Of a DNA stretch of 23,052 nucleotides, positions 15,276 to 23,048 are shown in pieces. The notes beneath the pieces are model-generated. The model did no database searches and had not been told where the DNA came from. It saw only the letters and a program-made list of their open reading frames with translations. How positions within the stretch are numbered: position 1 is the first letter of the stretch; the number at the start of each line of letters is the position of its first letter. Location of the stretch: NCBI GenBank assembly GCA_934394515.1, contig CAKRRU010000027.1:1-23052 (forward strand), read 5' to 3'. Source of the DNA: an uncultured Acetatifactor sp. Lineage in GTDB: Bacteria > Bacillota > Clostridia > Lachnospirales > Lachnospiraceae. Both the position numbers and the translations under genes were made by a program.

Positions 15276-16685
15276 ATGGAAAAATATTACCTGGCCGTGG
15301 ATATCGGTGCTTCCAGCGGACGACATATTCTGGGACATTTAGAGAACGGCAAAATCGAATTAGAAGAGATCTACCGTTTCGAAAACGGAATGGATCATAA
15401 GGACGGCAAGCTTCTGTGGAATGTGGAGCGGCTGTTCGTTGAGATCCTGAACGGAATGAAAAAATGCAAAGAACTGGGCAAGCTTCCGGTCAGCATGGCA
15501 ATCGACACCTGGGCTGTGGATTATGTATTGCTGGATGAAAAAGATCAGATTCTGGGAGATACTTACGGCTACCGAGATCACCGTACTGACGGAATGGATG
15601 CGGAAGTGGCGAAAATACTGCCGGAGCCGGAACTGTATGCAAAAACCGGCATTCAGAAGCAGATTTTCAATACGATTTATCAGCTTATGGCAGTGGAAAA
15701 GAAGACCCCGGAGATTATGAAACAGGCGAAGACACTTCTGATGCTGCCGGATTATTTTGGATTCCGCCTGACAGGCAATAAGCTGTCGGAGTATACCAAC
15801 GGCTCAACGACACAGCTGGTAGATCCGCATACTTATCAGTGGGATAAGGAATTGATCCAAAGTTTAGGTTATCCGGAAGAAATTTTCCTGCCGCTTAAGA
15901 TGCCGGGAACCAAAGTGGGAAATCTGTTGCCGCAGATCCGGGAAGAGGTCGGATATGATCTGGAGGTTGTATTGTGCGGAAGTCATGATACCGCTTCGGC
16001 AGTAATGGCAGTACCGCAGACGGGAGGCGACGGCATCTATATCAGCTCCGGCACCTGGTCATTAATGGGAATCGAATCTCCGGAGCCTATCATAACGAAA
16101 GAAGCGGCAGCTGCAAACCTTACGAATGAGGGCGGTTATGACCATCGTTTCCGTTTCCTGAAAAATATCATGGGATTGTGGATGATCCAGTCGGTGAGAC
16201 ACGAATATCAGGATGCCTGGTCTTTTGCACAGTTGTGTGATATGGCGGAGGAAAGCAGGGAGTTTTCATCCAGAGTGGATGTGAATGATCAAAGCTTTTT
16301 ATCCCCGGACAGCATGATCGAAGCAATTAAGCAGTATTGCAAAAAGACCGGTCAGCCGGTTCCGGAGACCGTAGGAGAGCTGGCAGCAGTGGTATATCGC
16401 AGTCTGGCGCAGTCTTACGGAGAGACCGTAAAAGAGTTGGAAACCATCGCAGGCAGGACCTATGACAGTATCCACATCATCGGTGGAGGCTCCAATGCGG
16501 CTTATCTGAACCAGCTGACGGCGGATGCTACAGGGAAAATAGTATATGCAGGTCCCGGAGAAGCAACGGCCATCGGTAATCTGCTGGCACAGATGATTCA
16601 TGCGGGAGATCTGGCAGATCTGAAGAATGCCAGAAAATGTGTCCGAGAATCCTTCGAGATTAGGACATTCGCTCCAGCAAAATAA
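15276..16685 (+). CDS. rhaB: Rhamnulokinase
   Basis: This 469-residue FGGY-family kinase phosphorylates L-rhamnulose at O1 with ATP. The phosphate-1 loop is VDIGASSGRHILG (8-20). MAIDTWAVDYVLLD (74-87) is typical of rhamnulokinases. CGSHDTASA (234-242) holds the likely catalytic base D238, followed by the SSGTWSLMG loop (258-265) and the adenosine-binding GGGSN (403-407). AGGGAGG at 15256-15262, overlapping the rhaM stop, precedes the ATG by 13 bases. Length and motifs fit RhaB better than fuculokinase or xylulokinase. A structured intercistronic region follows. Confidence 0.94.
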   Translation: MEKYYLAVDIGASSGRHILGHLENGKIELEEIYRFENGMDHKDGKLLWNVERLFVEILNGMKKCKELGKLPVSMAIDTWAVDYVLLDEKDQILGDTYGYRDHRTDGMDAEVAKILPEPELYAKTGIQKQIFNTIYQLMAVEKKTPEIMKQAKTLLMLPDYFGFRLTGNKLSEYTNGSTTQLVDPHTYQWDKELIQSLGYPEEIFLPLKMPGTKVGNLLPQIREEVGYDLEVVLCGSHDTASAVMAVPQTGGDGIYISSGTWSLMGIESPEPIITKEAAAANLTNEGGYDHRFRFLKNIMGLWMIQSVRHEYQDAWSFAQLCDMAEESREFSSRVDVNDQSFLSPDSMIEAIKQYCKKTGQPVPETVGELAAVVYRSLAQSYGETVKELETIAGRTYDSIHIIGGGSNAAYLNQLTADATGKIVYAGPGEATAIGNLLAQMIHAGDLADLKNARKCVRESFEIRTFAPAK

Positions 16686-16691
16686 CGAACA

Positions 16692-16784
16692 GGTTCATGA
16701 ATGGAGCGTCAATGCAGGAGCAAAGGTGGTCACAGATAACGGAAAGCGTGATGACCTGACTCCGCGAATGACGCGGGTTGAACC
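16692..16784. repeat. Nested inverted repeats between rhaB and the isomerase gene
   Basis: GGTTCA (16692-16697) pairs with TGAACC (16779-16784), and GCGTCA (16706-16711) pairs with TGACGC (16769-16774). Inside, GGTCAC (16728-16733) faces GTGATGACC (16748-16756). The 133-bp gap therefore can fold into a long-range stem with an inner hairpin before the strong ribosome site AAGGAGG (16803-16809). A role in differential expression or message stability is inferred. Confidence 0.55.
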
Positions 16785-16818
16785 ATAAAATGACCTTAGA
16801 AAAAGGAGGAAATCATAA

Positions 16819-18246
16819 ATGTTAGTAAACACAAAGGCAAAAGTCGGTGTATTTTCTATTGCTTTGGGTGCATATCTGCCCCAGTTCCCTCAGCTGGTGC
16901 CCAATTTTGAGGCACAGTATGAGGATTTTAAGAAAACCATTCCCGATACTGTGGAAATCATCGACGGAGGTATGGTGACTACCAAGGAGCAGGCAATGGC
17001 AGCCGGTGATAAATTCCGTGCAGCGGATGTGGATCTGGTATTTTTACAGCTGCTTACCTATGCGACTTCTTACAATGTACTTCCTGCGATCCGCGATCTG
17101 GATGTACCTGTGGTATGCGTCAATGTGCAGAAGAAGCTGGCTCCGGATTATGCCAACACGGATATTCCCATCTGGCTGGGTGACCTGTATGCCTGCGGTG
17201 CTGTAGGAGAGGCTGTTGCCGATCTGGAGCGCGCAGGGAAGAGACATGCGGTAATTACCGGTGTCGTAGAAGGCGGTGATCCCGAGGTAACAGCAGAGAT
17301 CGCTGACTGGTGTAAGGCTGCGCAGGTCCGCAGACGCTTCCGTCAGACCAATATCGCACAGATCGGTCGTCCTTATCCCGGCATGATGGATCTCTATATT
17401 GACGAGACCAACCTGTACAACCGCATGGGATTGTATACCAAACAGTTCGACTGGGAAGATATGTGGGCAATTGCAGATAATATCACTGACGAGGCTGCCA
17501 TCAAGGCAAAAGCGCAGGACATCATTGATACCTTTGAAGTAGAAGGCGGAGCAACGGCAGATGATGAAGATATCATCGATATGGCAAAGCATGTACTTGC
17601 CTTTGAGCAATGGGCGCAGGACGAAGATCTGAGTATGATCGCTTCCCACTATGCCGGCAAAGCACAGGGCGTTGCGGGAAAACTGGATTCCATGCTGATC
17701 CCCGCATTTTCCATGCTGATCAAGCAGGGTACCGCATGTGCGGTGGAAGGCGATATGAAGGTTGCCATGGCAATGTCCATTTTGAAGACGATTTCCGGCA
17801 TGGGACAGTTGTCTGAGATGTATTCCATTGATTTCAATGAGGATATTTGCATTATCGGTCACTCCGGTTCCGGCGATGCAGACATTTCTCTGGCGCATAA
17901 GCCGACCATGAAGATCGTAAAGGTATTCCACGGAAAAGTAGGCGGCGGATATCTGACACAGTTCTATCCTCCTACCGGACCGGTTACCTATCTTGCCATT
18001 ACCCAGGACAAGGACGGCAACTTCAAGTTCGTGGTAGCGGAAGGTGAGAACCAGCCCGGACCGATTTTTACATTCGGAGATACCAATATGCGTACTAAAT
18101 TCTCCATTCCTTGCAGAGAGTTCGTGAACCGCTGGAGCGAGGCAGGACCTACCCATCATATGGCAGCGGCAGCCGGAAGACATATTGACACGATTTTGAA
18201 GGTTGCTAAAATATTGAATGTACCGGTAGACATTATTACACGGTAG
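16819..18246 (+). CDS. L-arabinose/L-fucose isomerase-superfamily protein, candidate L-rhamnose isomerase
   Basis: The 475-residue protein belongs to the arabinose/fucose isomerase fold. Residues 1-170 form Rossmann-like domains (VGVFSIALGAYLPQFPQL; DLVFLQLLTYATSYNVLPAI in part), and the C-terminal half carries the metal site. By pattern with E. coli AraA (E306, E333, H350, H450), the candidate ligands are E310 (AVEGDMK), E341 (FNEDICIIGHSG), H348 and H446 or H447 (GPTHHMAAAAGRH), so it looks catalytically intact. It lies between rhaB and rhaD, exactly where L-rhamnose isomerase is needed, and no RhaA-family gene is present. Converting L-rhamnose to L-rhamnulose is therefore the best inference. 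Alternatives are an L-fucose or L-arabinose isomerase, or an epimerase-like relative. AAGGAGG (16803-16809) is nine bases from the ATG. Confidence 0.85.
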   Translation: MLVNTKAKVGVFSIALGAYLPQFPQLVPNFEAQYEDFKKTIPDTVEIIDGGMVTTKEQAMAAGDKFRAADVDLVFLQLLTYATSYNVLPAIRDLDVPVVCVNVQKKLAPDYANTDIPIWLGDLYACGAVGEAVADLERAGKRHAVITGVVEGGDPEVTAEIADWCKAAQVRRRFRQTNIAQIGRPYPGMMDLYIDETNLYNRMGLYTKQFDWEDMWAIADNITDEAAIKAKAQDIIDTFEVEGGATADDEDIIDMAKHVLAFEQWAQDEDLSMIASHYAGKAQGVAGKLDSMLIPAFSMLIKQGTACAVEGDMKVAMAMSILKTISGMGQLSEMYSIDFNEDICIIGHSGSGDADISLAHKPTMKIVKVFHGKVGGGYLTQFYPPTGPVTYLAITQDKDGNFKFVVAEGENQPGPIFTFGDTNMRTKFSIPCREFVNRWSEAGPTHHMAAAAGRHIDTILKVAKILNVPVDIITR

Positions 18247-18257
18247 GGTATTAAAAT

Positions 18258-18319
18258 GTCACACTCCCCGAGCATAGGTGCTTTTGCTGAAGCAATTGTA
18301 ATACAGTAATTGTGATGAC
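18258..18319. other. GTCAC / GTGATGAC inverted motif in the gap before rhaD
   Basis: The 173-bp gap before rhaD contains GTCAC (18258-18262) and GTGATGAC (18312-18319), the same pair seen at 16729-16755 before the isomerase gene, but 49 rather than 14 bases apart. A small TGCTT/AAGCA hairpin (18279-18294) lies between. The rhaD ribosome site is weak (AAAGG at 18402-18406), so a separate promoter or folding control is possible. Confidence 0.35.
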
Positions 18320-18419
18320 GGAATGCCAATAGTGTGTTGCAGATACATGGAATTAAATTAGTATGGACCGGAAGAAAATAGGTATAAGAGATATAAGATA
18401 GAAAGGCTAGGTAGTAACA

Positions 18420-19241
18420 ATGAAGTTTTTAGATGCAGAATTTGTACAGGGATTTATCAGAATGGCAGATGACGGATGGCAGCAGGGCTGGCATGAGCGT
18501 AACGGCGGCAACCTGTCTTACCGTGTAAAGCCGGAAGAAGTAGAGCTGGTAAAGGAGAATTTCCGGCCGAAGGAATATCAGCCCATCGGAACCTCAGTTC
18601 CCGCGCTGGCAGGCGAATATTTTCTGGTGACCGGCAGTGGTAAATACTTCCGTAATGTCAGTATTAAACCGGAAGATTCCATCTGCATGATCGAGCTGGA
18701 TGACAAGGGCGAGAATTATCGTATTGTATGGGGACTGGTAAACGGCGGCAGACCTACCTCCGAGCTTCCCAGCCACCTGATGAATCTGGAAGTGAAGAAG
18801 CTGCAGGATCCCGAGTATCGTGTGGTATATCATGCACATACGACCAATATCATTGCACTGACCTTCGTTCTTCCTTTGGAGGACAAGGTATTCACGAGAG
18901 AACTGTGGGAGATGGCAACAGAGTGTCCCGTTGTATTCCCGGCAGGTGTCGGTGTGGTTCCCTGGATGGTACCGGGCGGCAGAGAGATCGCTGTTGCAAC
19001 TTCCGAACTGATGAAAAAATATGACCTGGCAATCTGGGCACATCACGGAACCTTTGCAGCAGGCAAGGATTTTGATCTGACCTTCGGTCTGATGCACACG
19101 GTAGAGAAGTCCGCAGAGATTCTGGTGAAGATGCTTTCCATGCAGCCGAACAAGCGCCAGACCATTACCCCGGATGATTTCAGACATCTGGCAAAAGACT
19201 TCGGCGTGACCCTTCCGGAAGAGTTCTTATATGAAAAATAA
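18420..19241 (+). CDS. rhaD: Rhamnulose-1-phosphate aldolase
   Basis: The 273-residue class II aldolase splits L-rhamnulose 1-phosphate into dihydroxyacetone phosphate and L-lactaldehyde. Motifs align with E. coli RhaD along the length: GWHERNGGNLSYR (23-35), FLVTGSGKYFRNV (68-80) and PTSELPSH (112-119), with E115 matching E117. The zinc ligands are H138 and H140 in YHAHTTN and H209 in WAHHG. FPAGVGVVPWMVPG is also conserved. It ends the rhamnose operon; a convergent AraC-family gene stops 14 bases further on. Lactaldehyde disposal genes (for example for propanediol formation) are not in the window. Confidence 0.95.
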   Translation: MKFLDAEFVQGFIRMADDGWQQGWHERNGGNLSYRVKPEEVELVKENFRPKEYQPIGTSVPALAGEYFLVTGSGKYFRNVSIKPEDSICMIELDDKGENYRIVWGLVNGGRPTSELPSHLMNLEVKKLQDPEYRVVYHAHTTNIIALTFVLPLEDKVFTRELWEMATECPVVFPAGVGVVPWMVPGGREIAVATSELMKKYDLAIWAHHGTFAAGKDFDLTFGLMHTVEKSAEILVKMLSMQPNKRQTITPDDFRHLAKDFGVTLPEEFLYEK

Positions 19242-19255
19242 AGTAATCTATGATG

Positions 19256-20224
19256 TTATTGCTGAGACTTTATACGAGCCTCATTAGGCGTCATATCGTA
19301 CATTTTTTTGAACTGTTTGTAGAAAAAGTTCTGGTTTTCATAACCTACCGACAAAGCTATCTCAGACACCGGCAGTGTCGTGTGGGTCAGCTGATTCATA
19401 GCGACCCGCATGCGCTGCCTGGTTTGTATTTCTTTAAAAGTTGTGCCGGAGTATTTTTTGATCATACGGCTTAAGGACGAGGGCGTGTAACCGATCTGTC
19501 CGGCCAGTTCATGAAGTGTTCCGGTATCGTAGTGCTCCATCAGATATCTGCGCACGACGACCATCAGGACATTACTCTGGTCATCTTTCTGATCCAACAG
19601 AATATTTTCCGCGTTGCTTAAGATATGCATGAACAGAAGCGCAAAAGTCTGCTCGGAAAGGCTGTGCCAGTTCTGGGGCTGCTGCAGCAGCAGAAAAACA
19701 GCATTATGGATCAGGTTCTGGATACAGGGGTTGTCGGATACCGTAAAGTACAGATATTGACCGACACAGCTGTCACCCTCCAGAGCGTTGATGATAAAAT
19801 CCGCCAGAATGTTATCCTTGTTGATCAGCGTCAGGATATTCTGGAAATAGGCCGGGCGGATAATGATATTGATGCCAAGGTCTTCTTTGCCGCAGGAAAT
19901 GACCGCATGCTCGATATGCTGGTTCATGAATAACAGTTCTCCGGGACGGAGACGGATCTCTTCCTCATTTATGACATGCGTGACAGAACCGGAGAGACAA
20001 TAGAAAATCTCCACATAGTCATGTTTATGTTTCGGAAAATCTACAAAACGGGTATGACGGCGCAGAGTGATATCGTCCCCGGAATGTTCCAGAAATTTCT
20101 CACTTTCCACCACAAAATCTTTTTTATCTGTATAAAGGTCTCTCTGAACGGACACATTGCCGTCCAGAATCTGTTGTTCCTCCGGTGTGATATATGCCGG
20201 ATCCAGAAAATTGTTCTCGTACAT
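19256..20224 (-). CDS. AraC-family regulator with cupin sensor domain (likely rhamnose regulator)
   Basis: The 322-residue protein has an N-terminal cupin-like sugar-sensing region (FPKHKHDYVEIFYCLSG at 63-79, GELLFMNQHIEHAV at about 95-108) and a C-terminal AraC double helix-turn-helix (about 225-320). Clear blocks in the latter are TLHELAGQIGYTPSSLSRMI and IALSVGYENQNFFYKQFKK. This is the RhaS/RhaR plan, and its place next to rhaD supports control of the rhamnose operon in response to L-rhamnose, though this is inferred. It is transcribed toward rhaD. The ribosome site is modest (GGGA, about six bases before the ATG). The octamer array at 14804-14831 is a candidate target. Confidence 0.88.
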   Translation of the reverse strand: MYENNFLDPAYITPEEQQILDGNVSVQRDLYTDKKDFVVESEKFLEHSGDDITLRRHTRFVDFPKHKHDYVEIFYCLSGSVTHVINEEEIRLRPGELLFMNQHIEHAVISCGKEDLGINIIIRPAYFQNILTLINKDNILADFIINALEGDSCVGQYLYFTVSDNPCIQNLIHNAVFLLLQQPQNWHSLSEQTFALLFMHILSNAENILLDQKDDQSNVLMVVVRRYLMEHYDTGTLHELAGQIGYTPSSLSRMIKKYSGTTFKEIQTRQRMRVAMNQLTHTTLPVSEIALSVGYENQNFFYKQFKKMYDMTPNEARIKSQQ

Positions 20225-20357
20225 AGATATCCCAAAGCCTTTCCTGACCTACAAAATATACAAATCTATTTTACAGGAAAGCAACAAAATCCTCAAGATG
20301 TCTGTAAAAAGTGATTCCGCGGATTGCATGCTTCTTTTTTCTGTTGTATCATTAAAA

Positions 20358-20377
20358 TAATGAGCCCGGGCTCATTA
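20358..20377. promoter_or_regulatory. 20-bp perfect palindrome (candidate operator)
   Basis: TAATGAGCCCGGGCTCATTA is self-complementary over all 20 bases with a central CpG. It lies in the 237-bp gap between the divergent AraC-family gene (start 20224) and the zinc-ribbon gene (start 20462), 84 bases before the latter. TAAAAT at 20353-20358 abuts it and could be a -10. A dyad with a central CG is typical of LacI-type operators, but no such regulator is in the window. A T-rich tract (20333-20340) lies beside it. As a hairpin it lacks a good U-tract on the plus strand. Confidence 0.6.
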
Positions 20378-20461
20378 GCAAACAAATAATCCCGCGAAGT
20401 GAGATGTAAAAATTCGTGAGTTTATGCAAAATATACGACCGACAAAAGAGGAGAATGGTTC

Positions 20462-21232
20462 ATGGCGGATCAGGCAGTAAAAAAGATCATTTGTAATTCC
20501 TGTGGAGCGGAATTTGAAGATACCCTTCCCAAATGTCCTTATTGCGGAAGCCTGAATTATAAAGGGGCGGAAGCAGAGTACCTGGGGAAACTGGAAGGTA
20601 TGCGCGAGGATATGCAGCAGCTGGAAAAGGTACCAGAGCAGGAACTGAAGGTAAAGATCAAGAAAAAGCAGAAGTTTGTAGTTAAGGTATTGATCCTTCT
20701 TGTAGTTCTGGCAGCAGCGTTTGCAGCGGTTGTTTTCGCAGCACGTTACACGAAACCGAGGGATGCAAAAGCAGACTACCAGTGGCAAAAGGAGAATTTT
20801 CCGGTACTTGACAGGTTGTATCAGGAAAAGGATTTCGAAGGATTGACGCAATTCTACATACAGGCGATCGAAGAAGACAAGCCGATAGACGGATGGGAGC
20901 ATGGCGGTATTTTCCCCAGACTGGTGAGCTGTCAAAGTGCCAAAGAATATCTGGAAATGGAACAGAACGGTGAAACGTTGCTGGAGTATCAGCAGGTACA
21001 GCTTCTGGACGACTATTGGACGATGCGTGGACTGGAATACGGCGGACTGAATCTGACCGACGAGGATAAGGAATATATAAGACCTTATGTGGAAGCTACG
21101 TTAAACAGCATGGAAGGCAGATATACGTTTACCGGGGAAGAAGAGAAAGCATTTCTTGACAGACTGAAGAATAATTACGGATATCCCGGATATGAACTGT
21201 GTGAGGAATATGTTAAGAATCATAAGCAATAA
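20462..21232 (+). CDS. Zinc-ribbon, single-pass membrane protein of unknown function (cassette gene 1)
   Basis: I do not recognise a named family. Of 256 residues, the N-terminus is a four-cysteine zinc ribbon (C11/C14, C25/C28: ICNSCGAEF...CPYCGS). A charged linker with a lysine-rich KIKKKQK patch (65-71) leads into one transmembrane helix (about 72-95). The remaining 160 residues are predicted mostly helical and acidic. By the positive-inside rule the zinc ribbon is cytoplasmic and the tail external. The motif LDRLYQEKDFEGLTQFY just after the membrane resembles a segment in the next gene. AGAGGAG (20447-20453) is eight bases before the ATG. It heads a three-gene same-strand cluster. Possible roles are envelope stress or secretion support; none is shown. 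Confidence 0.8.
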   Translation: MADQAVKKIICNSCGAEFEDTLPKCPYCGSLNYKGAEAEYLGKLEGMREDMQQLEKVPEQELKVKIKKKQKFVVKVLILLVVLAAAFAAVVFAARYTKPRDAKADYQWQKENFPVLDRLYQEKDFEGLTQFYIQAIEEDKPIDGWEHGGIFPRLVSCQSAKEYLEMEQNGETLLEYQQVQLLDDYWTMRGLEYGGLNLTDEDKEYIRPYVEATLNSMEGRYTFTGEEEKAFLDRLKNNYGYPGYELCEEYVKNHKQ

Positions 21233-21374
21233 AAATAAGGCAATGATTCAGAGGCAAAGCAACTTTCATAAAATTATGGATGAGGTTTTGAATCGTTACA
21301 AAATATGAGCAATAAGAATGATAAATGACAGGAAGCATAAGTGATACGAGTGACAAGAAAGGATCAGTAACGGC

Positions 21375-22148
21375 ATGATGAAATGTAAATATTGCGGAGG
21401 TAATCTGACACTGGAGCAGGCGTATTGTCCCCACTGCGGCAGACCCAACGAGGAAGCCCAACAGCATGTCAAGGACATGGAGCATTATAAGAGCAATTTT
21501 GAGGATACGAAAAGTGACGTCTACGAGGTGGCGCAGAAAAATACCGAGATTATGTCACATACGGTGATCATTACAGTACTGGTGATCTTGTGTGCTCTTG
21601 TATTCGCTGTGACCGTGAACAGTTGGGGCATCCACAGGGGACTGGTACAGCTGGATTCCAAAATACAGCACAGCAAATATGAAAAGCAGCTGGAGCAATA
21701 CCTTGCGGATGAGGATTATCTTGGATTTTCCGCATTTTGTAACAGACATTATATCCGCGCTTATGGTGACGGTTACGAAGAATATCGTCTGCTGGTTCAG
21801 ACCAGTTCGGATTATAGTTATGCCTATCAGTTATTGATGCGGGCGGTAACATCGGAATATCCGGATCAGCTTGCCAACGAGATCTCACAATTGACGGATT
21901 CCTATGAGAGAATAGAGAGGGTGCTGCATCCTACAGAGGAATATGCCAAGAAACAGCTGCAGGAACTGGATGAAGAAAAGCAGCAGGCAATAGTACGTAT
22001 GGAAGAAAACCTGAAGATACTGTATAGAACCTATTTTGGTATGACAGAGGAAGAAGCTGAGAACTTCGGACAGATGTCCAAGGCACAAAAGACCGTATTT
22101 CTGGAAGAAAAAGGCGAGGTGATGGGATATGGAAAATCTGTGGAATAA
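21375..22148 (+). CDS. Zinc-ribbon, single-pass membrane protein of unknown function (cassette gene 2)
   Basis: The 257-residue protein repeats the layout of its upstream neighbour: a zinc ribbon (C4/C7 and C18/C21, MKCKYCGG...CPHCGRPNEE), a hydrophilic linker, one transmembrane helix (about 63-82) and a helical C-terminal region with coiled-coil character near 190-235 (YAKKQLQELDEEKQQAIVRM in part). After the membrane, LEQYLADEDYLGFSAFC matches the position and pattern of LDRLYQEKDFEGLTQFY in gene 1. The start could be 21375 or the adjacent ATG at 21378; AAAGGA (21358-21363) is somewhat distant. Its 3' end overlaps the next gene by 20 bases, which implies translational coupling. No function is known to me. 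Confidence 0.8.
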   Translation: MMKCKYCGGNLTLEQAYCPHCGRPNEEAQQHVKDMEHYKSNFEDTKSDVYEVAQKNTEIMSHTVIITVLVILCALVFAVTVNSWGIHRGLVQLDSKIQHSKYEKQLEQYLADEDYLGFSAFCNRHYIRAYGDGYEEYRLLVQTSSDYSYAYQLLMRAVTSEYPDQLANEISQLTDSYERIERVLHPTEEYAKKQLQELDEEKQQAIVRMEENLKILYRTYFGMTEEEAENFGQMSKAQKTVFLEEKGEVMGYGKSVE

Positions 22149-22569
22149 ATTAAAACAGAGTCAGAAGCAGCAAGGAGCTCTGTGGCTTATGAATATCGTC
22201 ATCGTAATATTATGCATTGTATTATTCCTCGGAGGTATTCAGATGATCAGCGCATTGCGGGATGCTTTTGCCAGACCTTCACGTGCAAAATATATGGAAA
22301 ATCTGATAAGATACGAAAATTATGCGAATCTGTTGAATTCTTATCATGAGGATGTCGTCTATGGCGGACTGGTAACGGAAGCAAAAAAGGAATGCTACGG
22401 GGTCGCAAAATATTTTGAGGCAGCGTCCATGTACCGGGCTTACCTGGAGACCGGTGATACGGAGCGCGCAGCCGGAGAAAAGGAGAAAATGGATGCCGCA
22501 TATGAAGAGATGGGAGACTGGAACATTGCAGCGGACAGCATCCGGGAAAAATTGGGAGTAGAACCTTGA
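22129..22569 (+). CDS. Small single-pass membrane protein, helical tail (cassette gene 3)
   Basis: The 146-residue protein has a short cytoplasmic N-terminus, a transmembrane helix (about 19-42) and a helical tail. The part EAASMYRAYLETGDTERAAG is reminiscent of a TPR hairpin. It lacks the cysteine ribbon of the two upstream proteins. The stretch LLNSYHEDVVYGGLVTEA sits where they carry their shared motif, so it may be a shortened paralogue. GAGGTGA (22116-22122) lies inside the upstream gene six bases before the ATG, and the reading frames overlap by 20 bases. It ends the cluster; no clear terminator follows. Function unknown. Confidence 0.75.
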   Translation: MENLWNKLKQSQKQQGALWLMNIVIVILCIVLFLGGIQMISALRDAFARPSRAKYMENLIRYENYANLLNSYHEDVVYGGLVTEAKKECYGVAKYFEAASMYRAYLETGDTERAAGEKEKMDAAYEEMGDWNIAADSIREKLGVEP

Positions 22570-22740
22570 CAAATCCGTAAGGTATGCACTACAATCATCT
22601 ACCCTGACTTCCGGCGTTTCTCTCAAAACCTAGTACTCAGCTGTCAGTCAGTATGGTAAATTCAAAGATATTTTCAATCTCTTTTCTGTCAGGTACAGTG
22701 CATCCAGATAAGATTTGGTGACAACGAAAGACATAACTAC

Positions 22741-22790
22741 TTGAGCAAAAGGAAATTAATAAGATTAATGGGAAGTTTCCAAATGCTCAA
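22741..22790. repeat. Symmetrical inverted repeat / stem-loop
   Basis: TTGAGCA (22741-22747) pairs with TGCTCAA (22784-22790), and GGAAA (22751-22755) pairs with TTTCC (22776-22780). A three-base AAA bulge lies on each side. A TTAAT/ATTAA pair lies in the loop. No T-tract follows, so a terminator is unlikely. Confidence 0.55.
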
Positions 22791-22997
22791 TTGATTTAGA
22801 CGTATAATTGTGGTAAATGTGAATTGTCAAGCATGTTTGAATATAAGCAATATAACGCAACTGATAAGTGGTGACTGCTAAAGAGCAAGGCGTGATAGAA
22901 CTGTATCAGGAGTAACTTGCTTTTCAATGCCCGGATGGATTGTTTCTCTGCAAAATCCCTATGATTTTTAGAATGGAGTATGTTCATTTTTGCTTAA

Positions 22998-23048
22998 TTG
23001 CTTTTTAGATAACTTAATCGTATAATTGTATCATTGCTAGTACAATTA
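22998..23048 (+). promoter_or_regulatory. Possible promoter with overlapping inverted repeat at the window edge
   Basis: TTGCTT (22998-23003) and a perfect TATAAT (23021-23026) are 17 bases apart. An 8-bp inverted repeat, TAATTGTA (23023-23030) and TACAATTA (23041-23048), overlaps the -10 and start region, as a repressor site would. The gene it would serve lies outside the window. Confidence 0.35.

Noticed and set aside
17044..18183. 379-codon minus-strand open frame opposite the isomerase gene
   Set aside because: Long, but antisense to a conserved isomerase frame with an intact metal site; rich in Cys, His and Ile in a way typical of a shadow frame.
20316..20340. TCCGCGGA dyad followed by a T-tract as a terminator
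   Set aside because: The dyad is only eight bases without a loop and is separated from the T-tract; there is no plus-strand gene ending nearby.
22796..22987. 63-codon minus-strand frame in the right-hand tail
   Set aside because: No clear ribosome site or recognisable domain; neighbouring frames are full of stops. A decayed gene remnant is possible but cannot be supported.
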